Source of the DNA: Lunatimonas sp.
Lineage (GTDB): Bacteria > Bacteroidota > Bacteroidia > Cytophagales > Cyclobacteriaceae
Direction of reading: 5' to 3'
Assembly (NCBI RefSeq): GCF_020832325.1
Contig: NZ_JAFIEU010000050.1
Location: forward strand, 163,942-227,941
DNA length: 64,000 bases
Below the pieces are notes generated by a model, which saw nothing but the letters and a program-made list of their open reading frames with translations, did not search any database and was not told the DNA's origin. The first letter of the stretch is position 1. Every line of letters starts with the position of its first letter. Shown piece after piece: positions 1-11,600 of this stretch. Both the position numbers and the translations under genes were made by a program.

Positions 1-1987
1 CTAAAACGAACAGGATCACAGTAAGTGTGTCGATGGAAAACTGCGTCATCGCCAAATCCGGCGCAGAGTAAAAAAGGAAGATAAGGCAAAAACAATACCC
101 TACAACACCCAAAGAAGCTACCGCCGTTAACCTAGACTTGGAAAACACCGTGAAAAGGATGGCCGAGGCCATGATGATCACGATGATCGCTTCATAGAGT
201 GTGACTTCGGACAGGATCGCTGTATTCACGTAGAGCTCTACCCCCAAAAACAATCGGTATCCAAGAAGTATGGTTAGAAAGCTTAAGATGGTGATAAGGT
301 AATACCGAAGGTATCCGTTTTGAAAAAAACCGGTCCATTTCTCCGAGAACGTATAGAATCCATGAGCTAAGCCTGTCAGGATATGCTGTGGAGATATCCG
401 TTCAAACCGGGTAGCCTTTGCCAATAGCGATTCGGAGGGTTTTATCAGAAAGAAAAGCCCAGCACCCATGCCCAACGTGGCAAGGCTTAGCATAAGGACT
501 GTATTGAACCCATGCCAGATCTTTAGATGAAACGTTGGGGCTTCCAGGGTAAGTGAGGTGAATACGGGATTAATTAGGGGTTCTGCTAGCGCAGGGAGCA
601 AGCCAAATAGCAAGCCAAGAGAACCCAGTACCAATGGAGGTACCCACATCGTCCAATGCGGGAGGTGAACTTTTTCGAAAGCGCTAGGTAATTTACCCCA
701 AAATGGCTTGATTCCAGCCATGAATCCAGCAACCAATAAAGCTGTATTTGTAACCAATGCCAGCACTGTCAATACCATTCCTGCGGTCCCTGCGTGCAGG
801 GTGGCCTCATAAATCAGGTCTTTTCCGATAAAACCAAAGGTAAGTGGAATTCCTGCATTGGATAGGGCTGCGAGTAGGGCGGCAAGTGCCACCGGCTTCA
901 TCACCTGGTTTAGCCCGGAAAGTTTGGAAATGTCGCGCGTACCGGTTTCGTGGTCTACGATGCCGGTAACCAAAAACAGCGTGGCTTTATATAAAGCGTG
1001 CACCAAAATAAAAACTCCCGCAGCCAGCAGCGCCTCCTCGGTACCAATACCGATTAAAAACACCAAGATGCCTAGCGCAGAGATCGTGGAGTACGCCAGG
1101 ATGCCCTTCAAATCCAGACGGAACAGGGCGTGAATAGCCGCATATACCATAGTGATGCCACCTACAATAATCAGGGTACTGTTCCAAGTGGAATCTCCTC
1201 CCAAAATCGGAGTGAAACGAGCTAACAGGTAGATCCCCGCCTTTACCATGGTAGCGGAGTGCAGGTATGTGGACACCGGAGTGGGGGCCTTCATCGCTCC
1301 CGGAAGCCAGAAATGGAAGGGAAATTGGGCAGATTTGGTAAATGCGCCCAAAAAAACCAAGATCATAATCAGCAGATACCATTCACTGCCTTGGATTTCC
1401 GGTTTCATGGATGCGAGCGCAGAGATTTGGTATTCTCCACTGATGTATCCGATCGCGACCATGCCTGCCAGCAAAAACAGCCCACCCATACCGGTTATAG
1501 TAAGCGCCGTTAATGCAGACTTTCTGCTTGCTTCGCTCTCGTTGTTAAATCCAATCAGAAAAAAGGAACTGATGCTGGTAAGTTCCCAGAATACAAACAA
1601 GGTAATCACGTTGTCTGCCAATACGACCCCGAGCATAGAGGCCATAAACAATGACAGGTAGGCGTAAAACCTATCCAAATACACGTGGCCTTTTAAATAG
1701 GACGAAGTATATAGGAAAACAAGCGTACCTATACCGGTAATAAGCAGCGTAAATAGAAGAGACAACCCGTCAAAGTGGAAATCCAACCCAACGCCAAGAC
1801 TGGGAACCCATTCTACGTGGGTTTTCACGGTGTCCCCCGCGCTTACGAGCGGCAAATAGCTACTGAAATAACTGAACAAAGCAAACGGAAATAGGGATAT
1901 CCACGCCGAGCTTTTGCCACTCAAGAGTTTGAGGATAAACGGCATACAGATGGCCATGATAAACCCGGAAAACACCACTAGCAGCAT
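1..1987 (-). CDS. Na+/H+ antiporter subunit A / NuoL-like proton-translocating membrane protein (MrpA/MnhA family), 3' end beyond left edge
   Basis: Open minus-strand frame from ATG at 1985-1987 to the window edge, absent from the ORF track because it is partial. Translation MLLVVFSGFIMAICMPFILKLLSG...FVFWELTSISSFFLIGFNNESEASRKSALTALTITGMGGLFLLAG...FPFHFWLPGAMKAPTPVSTYLHSATMVKAGIYLLAR has the typical proton-translocating module motifs. Confidence 0.9.
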   Translation of the reverse strand, partial: MLLVVFSGFIMAICMPFILKLLSGKSSAWISLFPFALFSYFSSYLPLVSAGDTVKTHVEWVPSLGVGLDFHFDGLSLLFTLLITGIGTLVFLYTSSYLKGHVYLDRFYAYLSLFMASMLGVVLADNVITLFVFWELTSISSFFLIGFNNESEASRKSALTALTITGMGGLFLLAGMVAIGYISGEYQISALASMKPEIQGSEWYLLIMILVFLGAFTKSAQFPFHFWLPGAMKAPTPVSTYLHSATMVKAGIYLLARFTPILGGDSTWNSTLIIVGGITMVYAAIHALFRLDLKGILAYSTISALGILVFLIGIGTEEALLAAGVFILVHALYKATLFLVTGIVDHETGTRDISKLSGLNQVMKPVALAALLAALSNAGIPLTFGFIGKDLIYEATLHAGTAGMVLTVLALVTNTALLVAGFMAGIKPFWGKLPSAFEKVHLPHWTMWVPPLVLGSLGLLFGLLPALAEPLINPVFTSLTLEAPTFHLKIWHGFNTVLMLSLATLGMGAGLFFLIKPSESLLAKATRFERISPQHILTGLAHGFYTFSEKWTGFFQNGYLRYYLITILSFLTILLGYRLFLGVELYVNTAILSEVTLYEAIIVIIMASAILFTVFSKSRLTAVASLGVVGYCFCLIFLFYSAPDLAMTQFSIDTLTVILFVL

Positions 1988-2229
1988 GCTGATTTGGTTA
2001 AAAGGTTGGTTTTAAGTTGCTAAAAATACAAAAATATTTCGATTGACCGGAAAAGGGTTGAAATGTAATTGAGGTTAGTTTGGTATCGACTGAAATAATG
2101 GACTGATTTTTAAGAGGGTAGACCGATATATTTTTGCGAAACTCAAAATTGTATCGCCGAAAGTATGTTTGGATTGAAAAAATGACCATTTTTGAATAAT
2201 TTGTATCTCAAACCAAACCCAATATTACG

Positions 2230-4779
2230 ATGTCAAATGCATACGAGACGGAAGTCGCCAAGCGTTTTACAATATACAACAGTCTTTTTTTAGATCTTCC
2301 CTTTGACAATATTTACCGCACCGGCACGCTACTGCCGATTCTGACGAGTATCTGTCAATCGGGATTCGAGAAAAACAAAACGCCCAAGGAGATCATCCAC
2401 CGGTTTTTTGATGAGTTGCTGTCGGATAAGACGGACCAGGAGCGGCATGATCTATTGTTTAAAATGGTCCAGTACATCGAGAGACAGGTGGTTCTTTTTG
2501 ATTCTATAGAGGATGCCGCTTTTGAGAAAGTAAACGACTTGAAGGGTAAGGGTACCATGACCGCCCTAATTGCCCGTGCAGAAAATGACCACAAAAAGGC
2601 AGACTTAATTGAAAAGTTGAAAACCTTTTCCGTAAGATTAACTTTGACCGCTCACCCTACGCAGTTTTACCCGGGCAATGTGCTTGCCATTATCACGGAT
2701 TTGGAAGCAGCCATTCGCGCCAATGACCTGGGGATGATCAATATGCTTTTGCAGCAGCTAGGTAAAACAGGTTTCATCAACAAGGAAAAGCCTTCGCCCT
2801 ATGACGAGGCGGTCAGCTTGTGCTGGTTTCTGGAAAATGTTTTTTATCCCAGTATTTCGGATGTCCTGATCCGGATGCTCGAGCGGCTGGACATTCCGGT
2901 TCACGATTGGGAAAATCCAAACTTGCTGAAAGTTGGTTTTTGGCCCGGAGGGGATAGGGACGGTAATCCCTATGTCACCCACGATATCACCACCAAGGTC
3001 GCGGACAAGCTTCAGAACTCTATATTAAAATGTTATTATCGGGATATCCGTAAGGTGAGGAGAAGGTTGACTTTTCATCATGTGGAGCCTTACCTGATAC
3101 AGGCAGAGAAGGGCATTTACGATTCGCTTTTTGGCGGCGATCAACGATTTAAGTCAAAAGATGACCTGATTGGCCTGTTGTACGAGGCCCGAAAGGGAAT
3201 CATAGAGCACCACGACGGATTATTTCTGGATATTCTGGATGCCTTTATCTTTAAAGTAAGGGTATTTGGGTTTCATTTTGCCAGTATGGACGTCCGACAG
3301 GACAGCCGCAAACACGATGACCTCTGGGAGGGAATCATCCGGCAGACAGAAGGGCAAAAGGCTGTAGAAGGCTTCCTCGCGTCCTCCGAGGATGAGCAAA
3401 TAGCCAAGATCCAAGGGTATCAACAATTGCCCGCCAAAGAGGCGTTGCCAGACGATTTCCATAGAGAAATGATCAGCAGCTTCCAGGTCATTAAATACAT
3501 TCAGAAAAACAATGGCCCCATGGGCTGCCACCGATATATTATTTCAAATAATCAATCGGCCAAGCACATGTTGGAGGTTTTTCAGCTCGCCAAACTGTTG
3601 GTTGGTGACCCAAAAGGGCTCCATTTGGACATAGTACCCCTCTTTGAGACTATCGATGATTTGGCCGCTGCACCGGCGATCATGGACCAGTTGTATAACA
3701 ACCCAAGCTACCAGGCACACCTAAAGGCCCGAAATAACAAACAAACCATCATGGTGGGCTTTTCCGATGGCACCAAGGACGGTGGGTACATTCGTGCCAA
3801 TTGGTCTATCTTGATGGCAAAAGAGGCGCTTACAATCGCAGCTAGGGAAAAAGGAATAGACTTGGTGTTTTTTGATGGTCGGGGAGGACCTCCTGCTAGA
3901 GGGGGAGGAAACACCCACAATTTCTATGCTTCGCTGGGACCGAATGTGGAGAATAAAGAAATCCAGTTGACAATTCAAGGGCAAACTATCTCTTCAAATT
4001 ATGGCAAGCAAGTAAGCTGTACCTATAATTTGGAGCAACTTTTGAGTGCTGGGTTGGAAAGTCATCTGTACCCAAGCTCAGAAAACAGTCTGACGCAGGA
4101 TCAAAAGGACCTGATAGAGGAAATGGCCGGTTATAGCTACGAGGCCTACAAGGATCTAAAAAGTCATCCACAGTTTGTAAGCTATTTGGAGCACGTTACT
4201 CCACTTAAGTTCTTCGGTATGACCAATATCGGGTCCAGACCGGTGAAAAGAAGCAAAGGCGGAGGGATGAAATTTGAAGACTTGCGGGCAATTCCTTTTG
4301 TTGGGGCCTGGGCGCAGATGAAGCAAAATATCCCTGGATTTTTTGGCGTGGGCCGATCTATCGAGGAAATGGAAAAGCGTGGTAAACTCGACCAAGTTCG
4401 CAAGTTATATAAGGAAAGCTTGTTTTTCAGGTCGCTTCTGGGCAACTCCATGCAGTCCCTTGCCAAGTCTTTCTATCCTGCTACCGCCTATCTAAAAGAT
4501 AGTCCTACATACGGTGGTTTTTGGAATATACTGTTCGAGGAATATCAGCGGTCGTTGAAAAATATCCTGCGTGTATCGGATATGGAAAAGCTACTTGAAG
4601 ACAGTCAGCTAAGCAGGGAGTCCATTGGCATCCGCGAAAAGATCGTACTGCCGCTGATTACGATCCAGCAATATGGCATTCAAAAGATGTTGGAAGAAGG
4701 GATCGAAGATGCGGCACTTCAGAAGCTTATTTTGCGAACGATGTTTGGCATTATCAATGCCGCCCGTAACGCAGCTTAA
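2230..4779 (+). CDS. ppc: phosphoenolpyruvate carboxylase
   Basis: 849 aa; motifs LTAHPTQ, VGFSDGTKDGGYIRANW, FFDGRGGPPARGGG. Confidence 0.95.
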   Translation: MSNAYETEVAKRFTIYNSLFLDLPFDNIYRTGTLLPILTSICQSGFEKNKTPKEIIHRFFDELLSDKTDQERHDLLFKMVQYIERQVVLFDSIEDAAFEKVNDLKGKGTMTALIARAENDHKKADLIEKLKTFSVRLTLTAHPTQFYPGNVLAIITDLEAAIRANDLGMINMLLQQLGKTGFINKEKPSPYDEAVSLCWFLENVFYPSISDVLIRMLERLDIPVHDWENPNLLKVGFWPGGDRDGNPYVTHDITTKVADKLQNSILKCYYRDIRKVRRRLTFHHVEPYLIQAEKGIYDSLFGGDQRFKSKDDLIGLLYEARKGIIEHHDGLFLDILDAFIFKVRVFGFHFASMDVRQDSRKHDDLWEGIIRQTEGQKAVEGFLASSEDEQIAKIQGYQQLPAKEALPDDFHREMISSFQVIKYIQKNNGPMGCHRYIISNNQSAKHMLEVFQLAKLLVGDPKGLHLDIVPLFETIDDLAAAPAIMDQLYNNPSYQAHLKARNNKQTIMVGFSDGTKDGGYIRANWSILMAKEALTIAAREKGIDLVFFDGRGGPPARGGGNTHNFYASLGPNVENKEIQLTIQGQTISSNYGKQVSCTYNLEQLLSAGLESHLYPSSENSLTQDQKDLIEEMAGYSYEAYKDLKSHPQFVSYLEHVTPLKFFGMTNIGSRPVKRSKGGGMKFEDLRAIPFVGAWAQMKQNIPGFFGVGRSIEEMEKRGKLDQVRKLYKESLFFRSLLGNSMQSLAKSFYPATAYLKDSPTYGGFWNILFEEYQRSLKNILRVSDMEKLLEDSQLSRESIGIREKIVLPLITIQQYGIQKMLEEGIEDAALQKLILRTMFGIINAARNAA

Positions 4780-4800
4780 ATTATTCAGACTTATCTATTC

Positions 4801-4833
4801 AGCCTCTTCGTTTCGTCGGAGAGGCTTTTTTTT
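4801..4833 (+). terminator. Rho-independent terminator after ppc
   Basis: AGCCTCTTCG-TTTCGT-CGGAGAGGCT followed by a T-run, 22 bp after the ppc stop. Confidence 0.85.
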
Positions 4834-4953
4834 GCTTTTTTTTACCATTACAGCTTAAAATTCCGTGGTCTTATAAATAGAAAATCGGTAATATTTAACT
4901 ACTATTACACTCCTTTGGGCAATGCCCCTTAACCCTCAAATGAACAGTAAAAA

Positions 4954-6102
4954 ATGGACGTAAAGAGCAGATATTCGCTAAATTTTCCAACAGCAATCCG
5001 GTTTGGTGCCGGTGTGATCGATGAGCTGGCCTACTACCTCAAGGCCCAGGGTCTAGCCCATCCGCTTCTGGTCACAGACCCCTTAGTCAGAGAGCTTGAT
5101 TTTTTTAAGCTCATCGTTAAGGCGTTGAAGCAAGCAGGTATTTCGGTGGAGGTTTTTTCAGAGATGCACAAAAATCCCGTCAAATCAGACGTGCTCAAAG
5201 GTAAGGATTTCTATGGAACAACAGGGAGGGATTCCATTGTCGGGATAGGTGGTGGCGTTCCCTTGGATGTAGCCAGGGCCATAGCGTTGAGTATTAATCA
5301 CCACAGGGATCTTTTTGATTACGATGATTTGATTGGAGGGGATCAATACGTGACCGAACCAATTCCTCATTTAGTTACGGTTCCGACTACTTCAGGTACC
5401 GGTAGTGAAGTGGGCCGTAGCGCTATCATTGCCGAAGACGATACCAAGAAAAAGCGTATTTTGTTTGCTCCTAGCTTGATGGCCAAAATGGTTTTTGCAG
5501 ATCCTGTATTGACCATGGACCTCCCACCGTTCGTAACGGCTGCTACCGGTATGGATGCCCTCACCCATAATTTGGAGGCATTTTTGGCAAAGAATTTTCA
5601 ACCACTTTGCAGTGGTATCGCAATGGAAGGCATGAAGTTGATCAGCGAGTCCATTGTGCAGGCAACCCATAAGTCGGATTTGGAATCACGGGCAAAGATG
5701 CTCATGGCATCCATGATGGGTGCAGTAGCCTTTCAAAAGGGATTGGGGGTGGTGCATAGTCTAGCGCACCCGCTTTCTAGCTTGCTGGATACGCACCACG
5801 GTTTGGCCAATGCGGTTAATCTTCCGTTTGGAATGAGGTATAATTTTGCGGGTTTTGAAGAACAATTCGATCAGATGGCGTATATGATGGGCCTTGGACC
5901 CAAAGCAGGGAGTAGATTCGTGGATTACCTTTTTGACCTAAACCAAGAGTTGAACCTACCCATTAGACTTTCCGATATCGGCGTGGAAGATGGGCATATT
6001 GAAACCTTGGCGGACTTGGCATATGCGGATTTTTGTCATCCAAATAATCCGAAGCCCGTGACAAGAGACGATTTTAGAAAGCTATACCTAGAGGCATTAT
6101 GA
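4954..6102 (+). CDS. iron-containing alcohol dehydrogenase
   Basis: 382 aa; GIGGGVPLDVARA, PTTSGTGSE, GMDALTHNLEAF, and metal-site histidines in HSLAHPLS...THHGLANA. Confidence 0.93.
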   Translation: MDVKSRYSLNFPTAIRFGAGVIDELAYYLKAQGLAHPLLVTDPLVRELDFFKLIVKALKQAGISVEVFSEMHKNPVKSDVLKGKDFYGTTGRDSIVGIGGGVPLDVARAIALSINHHRDLFDYDDLIGGDQYVTEPIPHLVTVPTTSGTGSEVGRSAIIAEDDTKKKRILFAPSLMAKMVFADPVLTMDLPPFVTAATGMDALTHNLEAFLAKNFQPLCSGIAMEGMKLISESIVQATHKSDLESRAKMLMASMMGAVAFQKGLGVVHSLAHPLSSLLDTHHGLANAVNLPFGMRYNFAGFEEQFDQMAYMMGLGPKAGSRFVDYLFDLNQELNLPIRLSDIGVEDGHIETLADLAYADFCHPNNPKPVTRDDFRKLYLEAL

Positions 6103-6866
6103 TAAAAATCGGGATCAGTGCCTGTTTGATGTATCCAGACCCAAACAGGTTGGTATTTGGACCAAAGACATTGAATTATTTGGAGCAGGATATGGCTACG
6201 TTTGTGTGCCAAGAAGGCGTGCTGCCTGTACTCATTCCCTCGGTAGACGACCGGTATCTGTATCCAATCTTAGAGCAAATGGATGGGTTTTTGTTTCAGG
6301 GAGGAACGGACCTTTCTCCAAGCAGTTATGGAGAGCAACCTATTATCCCCGGCAAATGGCTTGGTGATCCGGTTAGGGATTCTTACGAACTAAAACTGAT
6401 GGAATTCGCTTTCAAAAAGGACAAGCCTCTATTGGCCATATGCAGAGGATTTCAACTATTGAACGTATTTCTAGGTGGTACGCTGTATCAGGATATTGCT
6501 ACCCAACGCCTCGACGCAATCCTTCATAGAGATGCGGAAGCCTACGATAACCTAAAGCACGAGGTTACGCTCGTACCCGATCGCTTGTTGGCCCAGCTCT
6601 ACGGGAAAGTTGGGGATTGTCAAGTTAACTCTGTGCATCATCAGGGTATCAAGGACCTAGGGAAGGATCTGGAGGTTTTGGCCAATAGCCGGGAGGATGG
6701 GATCATTGAAGCCGTAGGGTATACACAGGCAGCGCCGGGTAAAGTGCTGGGTGTTCAATGGCATCCGGAGTTTTCATACGGGAAAAAGGACGGAACGCTG
6801 GATTCCTCCAAAATCATCGAACTGTTTTTATCTCACGTCAAAGAAGAAATTCATGCAAGTCATTAA
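6099..6866 (+). CDS. gamma-glutamyl-gamma-aminobutyrate hydrolase-like class I glutamine amidotransferase (PuuD-like)
   Basis: 255 aa; DGFLFQGGTDLSPSSYGE, LLAICRGFQLLNVFLGGTLYQD (nucleophile Cys), VNSVHHQG, GVQWHPEFS. ATG overlaps the ADH stop by 4 nt. Confidence 0.9.
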   Translation: MIKIGISACLMYPDPNRLVFGPKTLNYLEQDMATFVCQEGVLPVLIPSVDDRYLYPILEQMDGFLFQGGTDLSPSSYGEQPIIPGKWLGDPVRDSYELKLMEFAFKKDKPLLAICRGFQLLNVFLGGTLYQDIATQRLDAILHRDAEAYDNLKHEVTLVPDRLLAQLYGKVGDCQVNSVHHQGIKDLGKDLEVLANSREDGIIEAVGYTQAAPGKVLGVQWHPEFSYGKKDGTLDSSKIIELFLSHVKEEIHASH

Positions 6867-8217
6867 TCCGGCCACTGGTGCCCTAATCAACGAAATACCC
6901 TCTGATACAAAGGAGCATGTATTGTCAAAAATTGAAAAACTACGAAAGGGGCAGCCACTATGGGCCGACGTACCGGTGGAGGAGCGATTGGCTATTTTGC
7001 TTCGTTTTGGAGAGCTTGTAGCCGATTCGGTGGAAGAGTTAGCGTTCGTATTAACCCAGGAAACCGGTAAGCCGCTACAGCAATCGATCAATGAGATCAA
7101 GGGGGCCAATAACCGATTGGTTCATTTGGAAGCAAATGCAACAAAATGGCTGGCCGAAGAAGTGATGGTCTCTGAAGGAGCAACCAAAGAACAGATTTCC
7201 TACGAACCTTTGGGCGTTGTGGCGAATATCTCAGCTTGGAATTTTCCTTATAATGTAGGGTATAATGTGTTCCTGTATGCCTTGGTTGCGGGGAATTCGG
7301 TAGTCTACAAGCCCTCCGAATTTGCATCCATGACGGGATTGAAGTTTCGCGAATTGCTTTGGAAAGCGGGGGTGCCGGAGTATGCCTTTGAGTGCGTGAT
7401 TGGAACGGGAGAGGTTGGTCAAATGCTACTTGAAGCGGATTTAGACGGGTATTTTTTCACAGGATCCTACGCCACAGGGAGGTATATCGCAACTCAAGTA
7501 GCTCCGAAACTGGTACCGATGCAGTTGGAGTTAGGGGGGAAAGATCCCCTTTATGTCATGGATGATGTAATCGACGTACGGCAAGCCGCCATCAATGCCG
7601 CAGAAGGCGCGTTCTACAATAATGGCCAAAGCTGTTGCGCGGTGGAGCGCATTTATGTGCAGGAAGGCATTTACGACCAATTCGTGGAACATTTCATTGA
7701 GGAGGTTAAATCCTATAAGATGGGAGACCCGATGGATAAATCCACCTTTATTGGGCCTCTCACCCGAGAGCCACAGGTTCAGGTTCTATTGGATCAAGTT
7801 CAAGATGCCCTGTTGAAAGGCGCTGAACTGAAACATGGTGGTTTTTCTCCAGAAGGAGAGGGTTACTACTTTACACCTACTGTATTGACTTCGGTAAACC
7901 ACGGGATGGACCTGATGAAAGAGGAATCTTTTGGCCCGATAATCGGTATTCAAAAAGTAGCAAATGACGAAGAAGCCCTCAAACTGATGAAGGATACCTC
8001 GTATGGCTTGACGGCGGCCGTTTTTGCGACCGACAAAGGCAGGGCTATGCAACTACTGAAGCAGCTTCCGGTTGGTACAGTGTATTGGAACTGCTGCGAC
8101 CGGGTTAGTCCGAATGTTCCATGGTCTGGTAGAAAGAATTCCGGATTGGGCTCAACACTTTCCTATCAGGGCATTAGGGCGTTTGTCCAGCCTAAAGCCT
8201 ATCATCTCAGAGATTAA
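6853..8217 (+). CDS. aldehyde dehydrogenase family protein
   Basis: Start trimmed to ATG 6853 (MQVINPATGALINEIPSD) from track ORF 6751. ALDH motifs ISAWNFPYNVGYNVFLYALVAGNSVVYKPSE, FFTGSYATGRYIA, LELGGKDPLYV, NNGQSCCAVER, ESFGPIIGI. Confidence 0.93.
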   Translation: MQVINPATGALINEIPSDTKEHVLSKIEKLRKGQPLWADVPVEERLAILLRFGELVADSVEELAFVLTQETGKPLQQSINEIKGANNRLVHLEANATKWLAEEVMVSEGATKEQISYEPLGVVANISAWNFPYNVGYNVFLYALVAGNSVVYKPSEFASMTGLKFRELLWKAGVPEYAFECVIGTGEVGQMLLEADLDGYFFTGSYATGRYIATQVAPKLVPMQLELGGKDPLYVMDDVIDVRQAAINAAEGAFYNNGQSCCAVERIYVQEGIYDQFVEHFIEEVKSYKMGDPMDKSTFIGPLTREPQVQVLLDQVQDALLKGAELKHGGFSPEGEGYYFTPTVLTSVNHGMDLMKEESFGPIIGIQKVANDEEALKLMKDTSYGLTAAVFATDKGRAMQLLKQLPVGTVYWNCCDRVSPNVPWSGRKNSGLGSTLSYQGIRAFVQPKAYHLRD

Positions 8218-8223
8218 CGTGAG

Positions 8224-8255
8224 AGGGTGGATACTATATACTTATCCACCCTTTT
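8224..8255 (+). terminator. Rho-independent terminator after the ADH-hydrolase-ALDH operon
   Basis: AGGGTGGATA-CTATATACT-TATCCACCCT then TTT; perfect 10-bp stem. Confidence 0.8.
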
Positions 8256-8624
8256 ACCAAAACGTTATATCCGTGTTTTAAAGCTTCACTTTTTCATAAC
8301 TTAGCCCAGTAGGTGAATCACTTTTTTGTTTTGAACTTTGTCGTGTGACGAAAACACTAAATAATATTATTCTAAAAAATTCGCATTTGACTATATCAAT
8401 CGTTTGGTAAACCGGAAAAATTCTTAAATTTATACCGTGAGTATGGTACGTTTCTTCCGGGAGGTTTCTGATTCAGCTGCTAGATATTGCCGGCTGATTT
8501 TTTAGGAAAACCACCCATTAACGAGCAAGGGTTAAAGGAGATTTCCGGACATACCACAAATCTCAATCCCAGCCTATTTATCCCTATTTTACACCATTTA
8601 TCATTATACATCTACCCATTTACT

Positions 8625-11600
8625 ATGAAACATGTATTACACAAAGAGGGTAAAAAGCCCATTTGTAGCCTGTGCAGGATTTTCCTGCTAGGCTTGCTGT
8701 TTACACTCATGGCCCATGCTGGCCTTCACGCCCAAAGCCGAATGGTGGGTGGTAAAATTACTGAAAGCGGCTCCGGCGATCCGGTACTAGGCGCTTCGGT
8801 TCTGATCAAAGGCACCACCCGAGGAACAGTATCCAATATGGATGGGAATTACGAGTTAGAGGTTCCGGGTACGGATGCTGTACTGGTTATTTCGTATATC
8901 GGATTCTCCACTCAGGAAATCACCGTGGGAAATCAAAACCTTATCAATGTTTCGCTTCAGTATTCCTCAGAGGATTTGAGTGAAGTCGTTGTGACAGCAT
9001 TGGGTGTAGAACGGGAAACGAAAGCACTGGGATATTCCGTGCAAGCAGTGGATGGTGATCGTTTTACGGAAGCCAGGGAGACTAACGTAGTCAATTCGCT
9101 TAGTGGAAGGGTCGCCGGCGTGCAGGTTACCAATTCCTCCAGCGGTATCGGTGGATCTGCTAGGGTAACCATTCGGGGAGAATCCTCCTTAAATATCAAT
9201 GCCAATCAGCCCCTTTTTGTGGTAGATGGTGTGCCTATTAGCAACAGTATAGTAGGAGCTTCGGGTTCAGGGACCTTGGAGGTGGACTATGGTAACGCCG
9301 CTGGTGAAATCAACCCGGATGACATCGCCTCTGTATCGGTGCTGAAAGGCCCTGCTGCTGCGGCCTTGTATGGATCAAGAGCCGCTAACGGAGCTATTTT
9401 GATCACCACAAAGTCTGGAAAAAACAAGAAAGGCCTGGGGGTGACGATCAATTCCAATACTACCTTCGAATCCCCGCTGACCATGCCGCAATGGCAGGAT
9501 AAATACGGTCAGGGAAACAATGGGTTATTCTCCTTTGTCAATGGACGTGGGGGAGGACTTGCAGACGGCGTGGACGAAAGCTGGGGTCCCGCTATGGATG
9601 CCGGGCTAATGATTCCGCAATTTGACTCTCCAAGAAACGTGGCAGGCTTCCGCGGTGGGGACCTAAATGCGCCGGCTGGCAGTACCATTAATCCAACCCC
9701 CTGGGTAGCACAGCCGAACAATATCAATGATTTTTTCCAAACGGGTGTTACGCTGTCCAACAACGTGGCCATTGCGGCGGGCAGCGACAAATCCAACTTC
9801 CGGTTTTCATGGACAAACCTAGATCAAACCGGAATCGTACCCAATACCGATTTAAAGCGAAATACCATCGCAATGAACGGGATGACTCAAATCACCGATA
9901 AGCTGACGCTAAATACTGCCATCAATTACCAAAACTCAATCAGCGGCAATCGGCCCAGTATCAGTTACGGTACGGAGAGTTTGATGTACCTCTGGATTTG
10001 GTATGGTCGTCAAGTGAACACCCGAAGTCTACGAGACTACTGGATGCCGGGTATGGAGGGTGTTCAACAGTTTAATTACAACTATAACTACCACGATAAC
10101 CCCTATTTTACGGTATACGAAAATACCAATGGGCAAAGCAAGGACCGTGTATTCGGCAACGTCATGGCGAATTACCAATTTACCGATAAGCTGAGCCTGA
10201 TGGTGCGAACAGGTTTGGATTTATTTAATGACTTGAGGGATAGAAAGCGGGCGTTTAGTACCCAGCGGTTTCCAAGGGGGGCTTATCGCGAGGACATGGT
10301 CTACTTTAGCGAGCGGAATTCAGACTTCTTACTGACCTACTCCGAAACCGGTAAATCCAATTGGACCTATACCGTTTCATTGGGTGGCAACCAGATGGTT
10401 CAGGAAAATCGGTTTCAACAAACCGTAGCTCCACAGTTGCTTATTCCAAACATTTACAATTTCACAAATACCGCTGTTAACCTGCAGGTCAATCAATTTC
10501 GTTCTGAAAAACGCATCAACTCCCTGTATGGGTTTGGCCAGATTGGGTATAAGAATGTACTGTTTTTAGATGTAACGGGAAGGAATGACTGGTCTAGTAC
10601 GCTTCCAGTAAATAGTAACAGCTATTTTTACCCGTCGGTTACAATGAGTGCCGTAATTTCCGACATGATTGAAATGCCGGCGGCGTTTTCCTTTTTCAAA
10701 CTAAGGGGAGCATTTGCCGAGGTCGGTAACGACACAGACCCCTATAGTCTCACCAATGTGTTTAATCCTGAGATTGCCTGGGGGTCTGTACAGATTAAAT
10801 CAGAATCTAACCGCCTTACCAATGCGAACCTGAAGCCGGAACGGACTGCATCCTATGAGTTTGGTACGGATATCCGTTTTCTGAAAGGTAGGTTAGGATT
10901 GGATGTGACCTATTACGACAACCGCACCCGAAACCAGATCATACCCATTGAGCTGGATATCTCTACCGGTTATGCCAGCAGGATTATCAATGCTGGGGAG
11001 ATCCAAAACCACGGCTTGGAAGTCATGGTAAACGGAACGCCCATACAAAAAGCGAATGGTATAAGCTGGAACGTATCTGCCAACTTTACCAGAAATCGCA
11101 GCAGGGTTTTGGAACTCACTGAGGGCTTGGATATCTACTCTATGGTGGGTCGAAACGGTGCAAACATTCAGGCCCGTGTAGGCGAACGAATGGGAAATAT
11201 CTATGGAAGAGGGTTTGAGCGGGTCGAGGATCCCAATAGCCCCTACTTTGGTCAGATCATCCACAACACCAGCGGGACGCCACTAACCGGTGCTGCCGTA
11301 AAGAAATGGGGTAACTACAACCCTGACTGGATGCTAGGCATTCAAAATACGTTGAATTACAAGCGTTTTTACCTAGGATTTTTGTTTGATATCCGGTACG
11401 GTGGTATCGTGGTATCCCGGACCAAAACCATCGGGTCTACTTCCGGCCAGTTGGCGGAGACCCTTTTGGGTAGAGAAAACGGTTACGATCTCACCCAAGA
11501 AGGAAATGGCATCATCAGCCCGGGCGTGATTCGTACCGCTGATGGGTCCTTTATTCCCAACGATCGAAAAATCAGTTCAAGGGACTGGCATAACCGGTAT

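Noticed and set aside
987-1661. ORFs 987..1382 (-), 1248..1661 (+) and 1259..1513 (+)
   Set aside because: All overlap the minus-strand MrpA-like frame (1-1987), which has clear family motifs; these are shadow ORFs.
2140-2229. Bacteroidota-type promoter (TTTG/TAnnTTTG) upstream of ppc
   Set aside because: The -7-like TAATTTG is one base short of consensus with ambiguous spacing; not reliable by eye.
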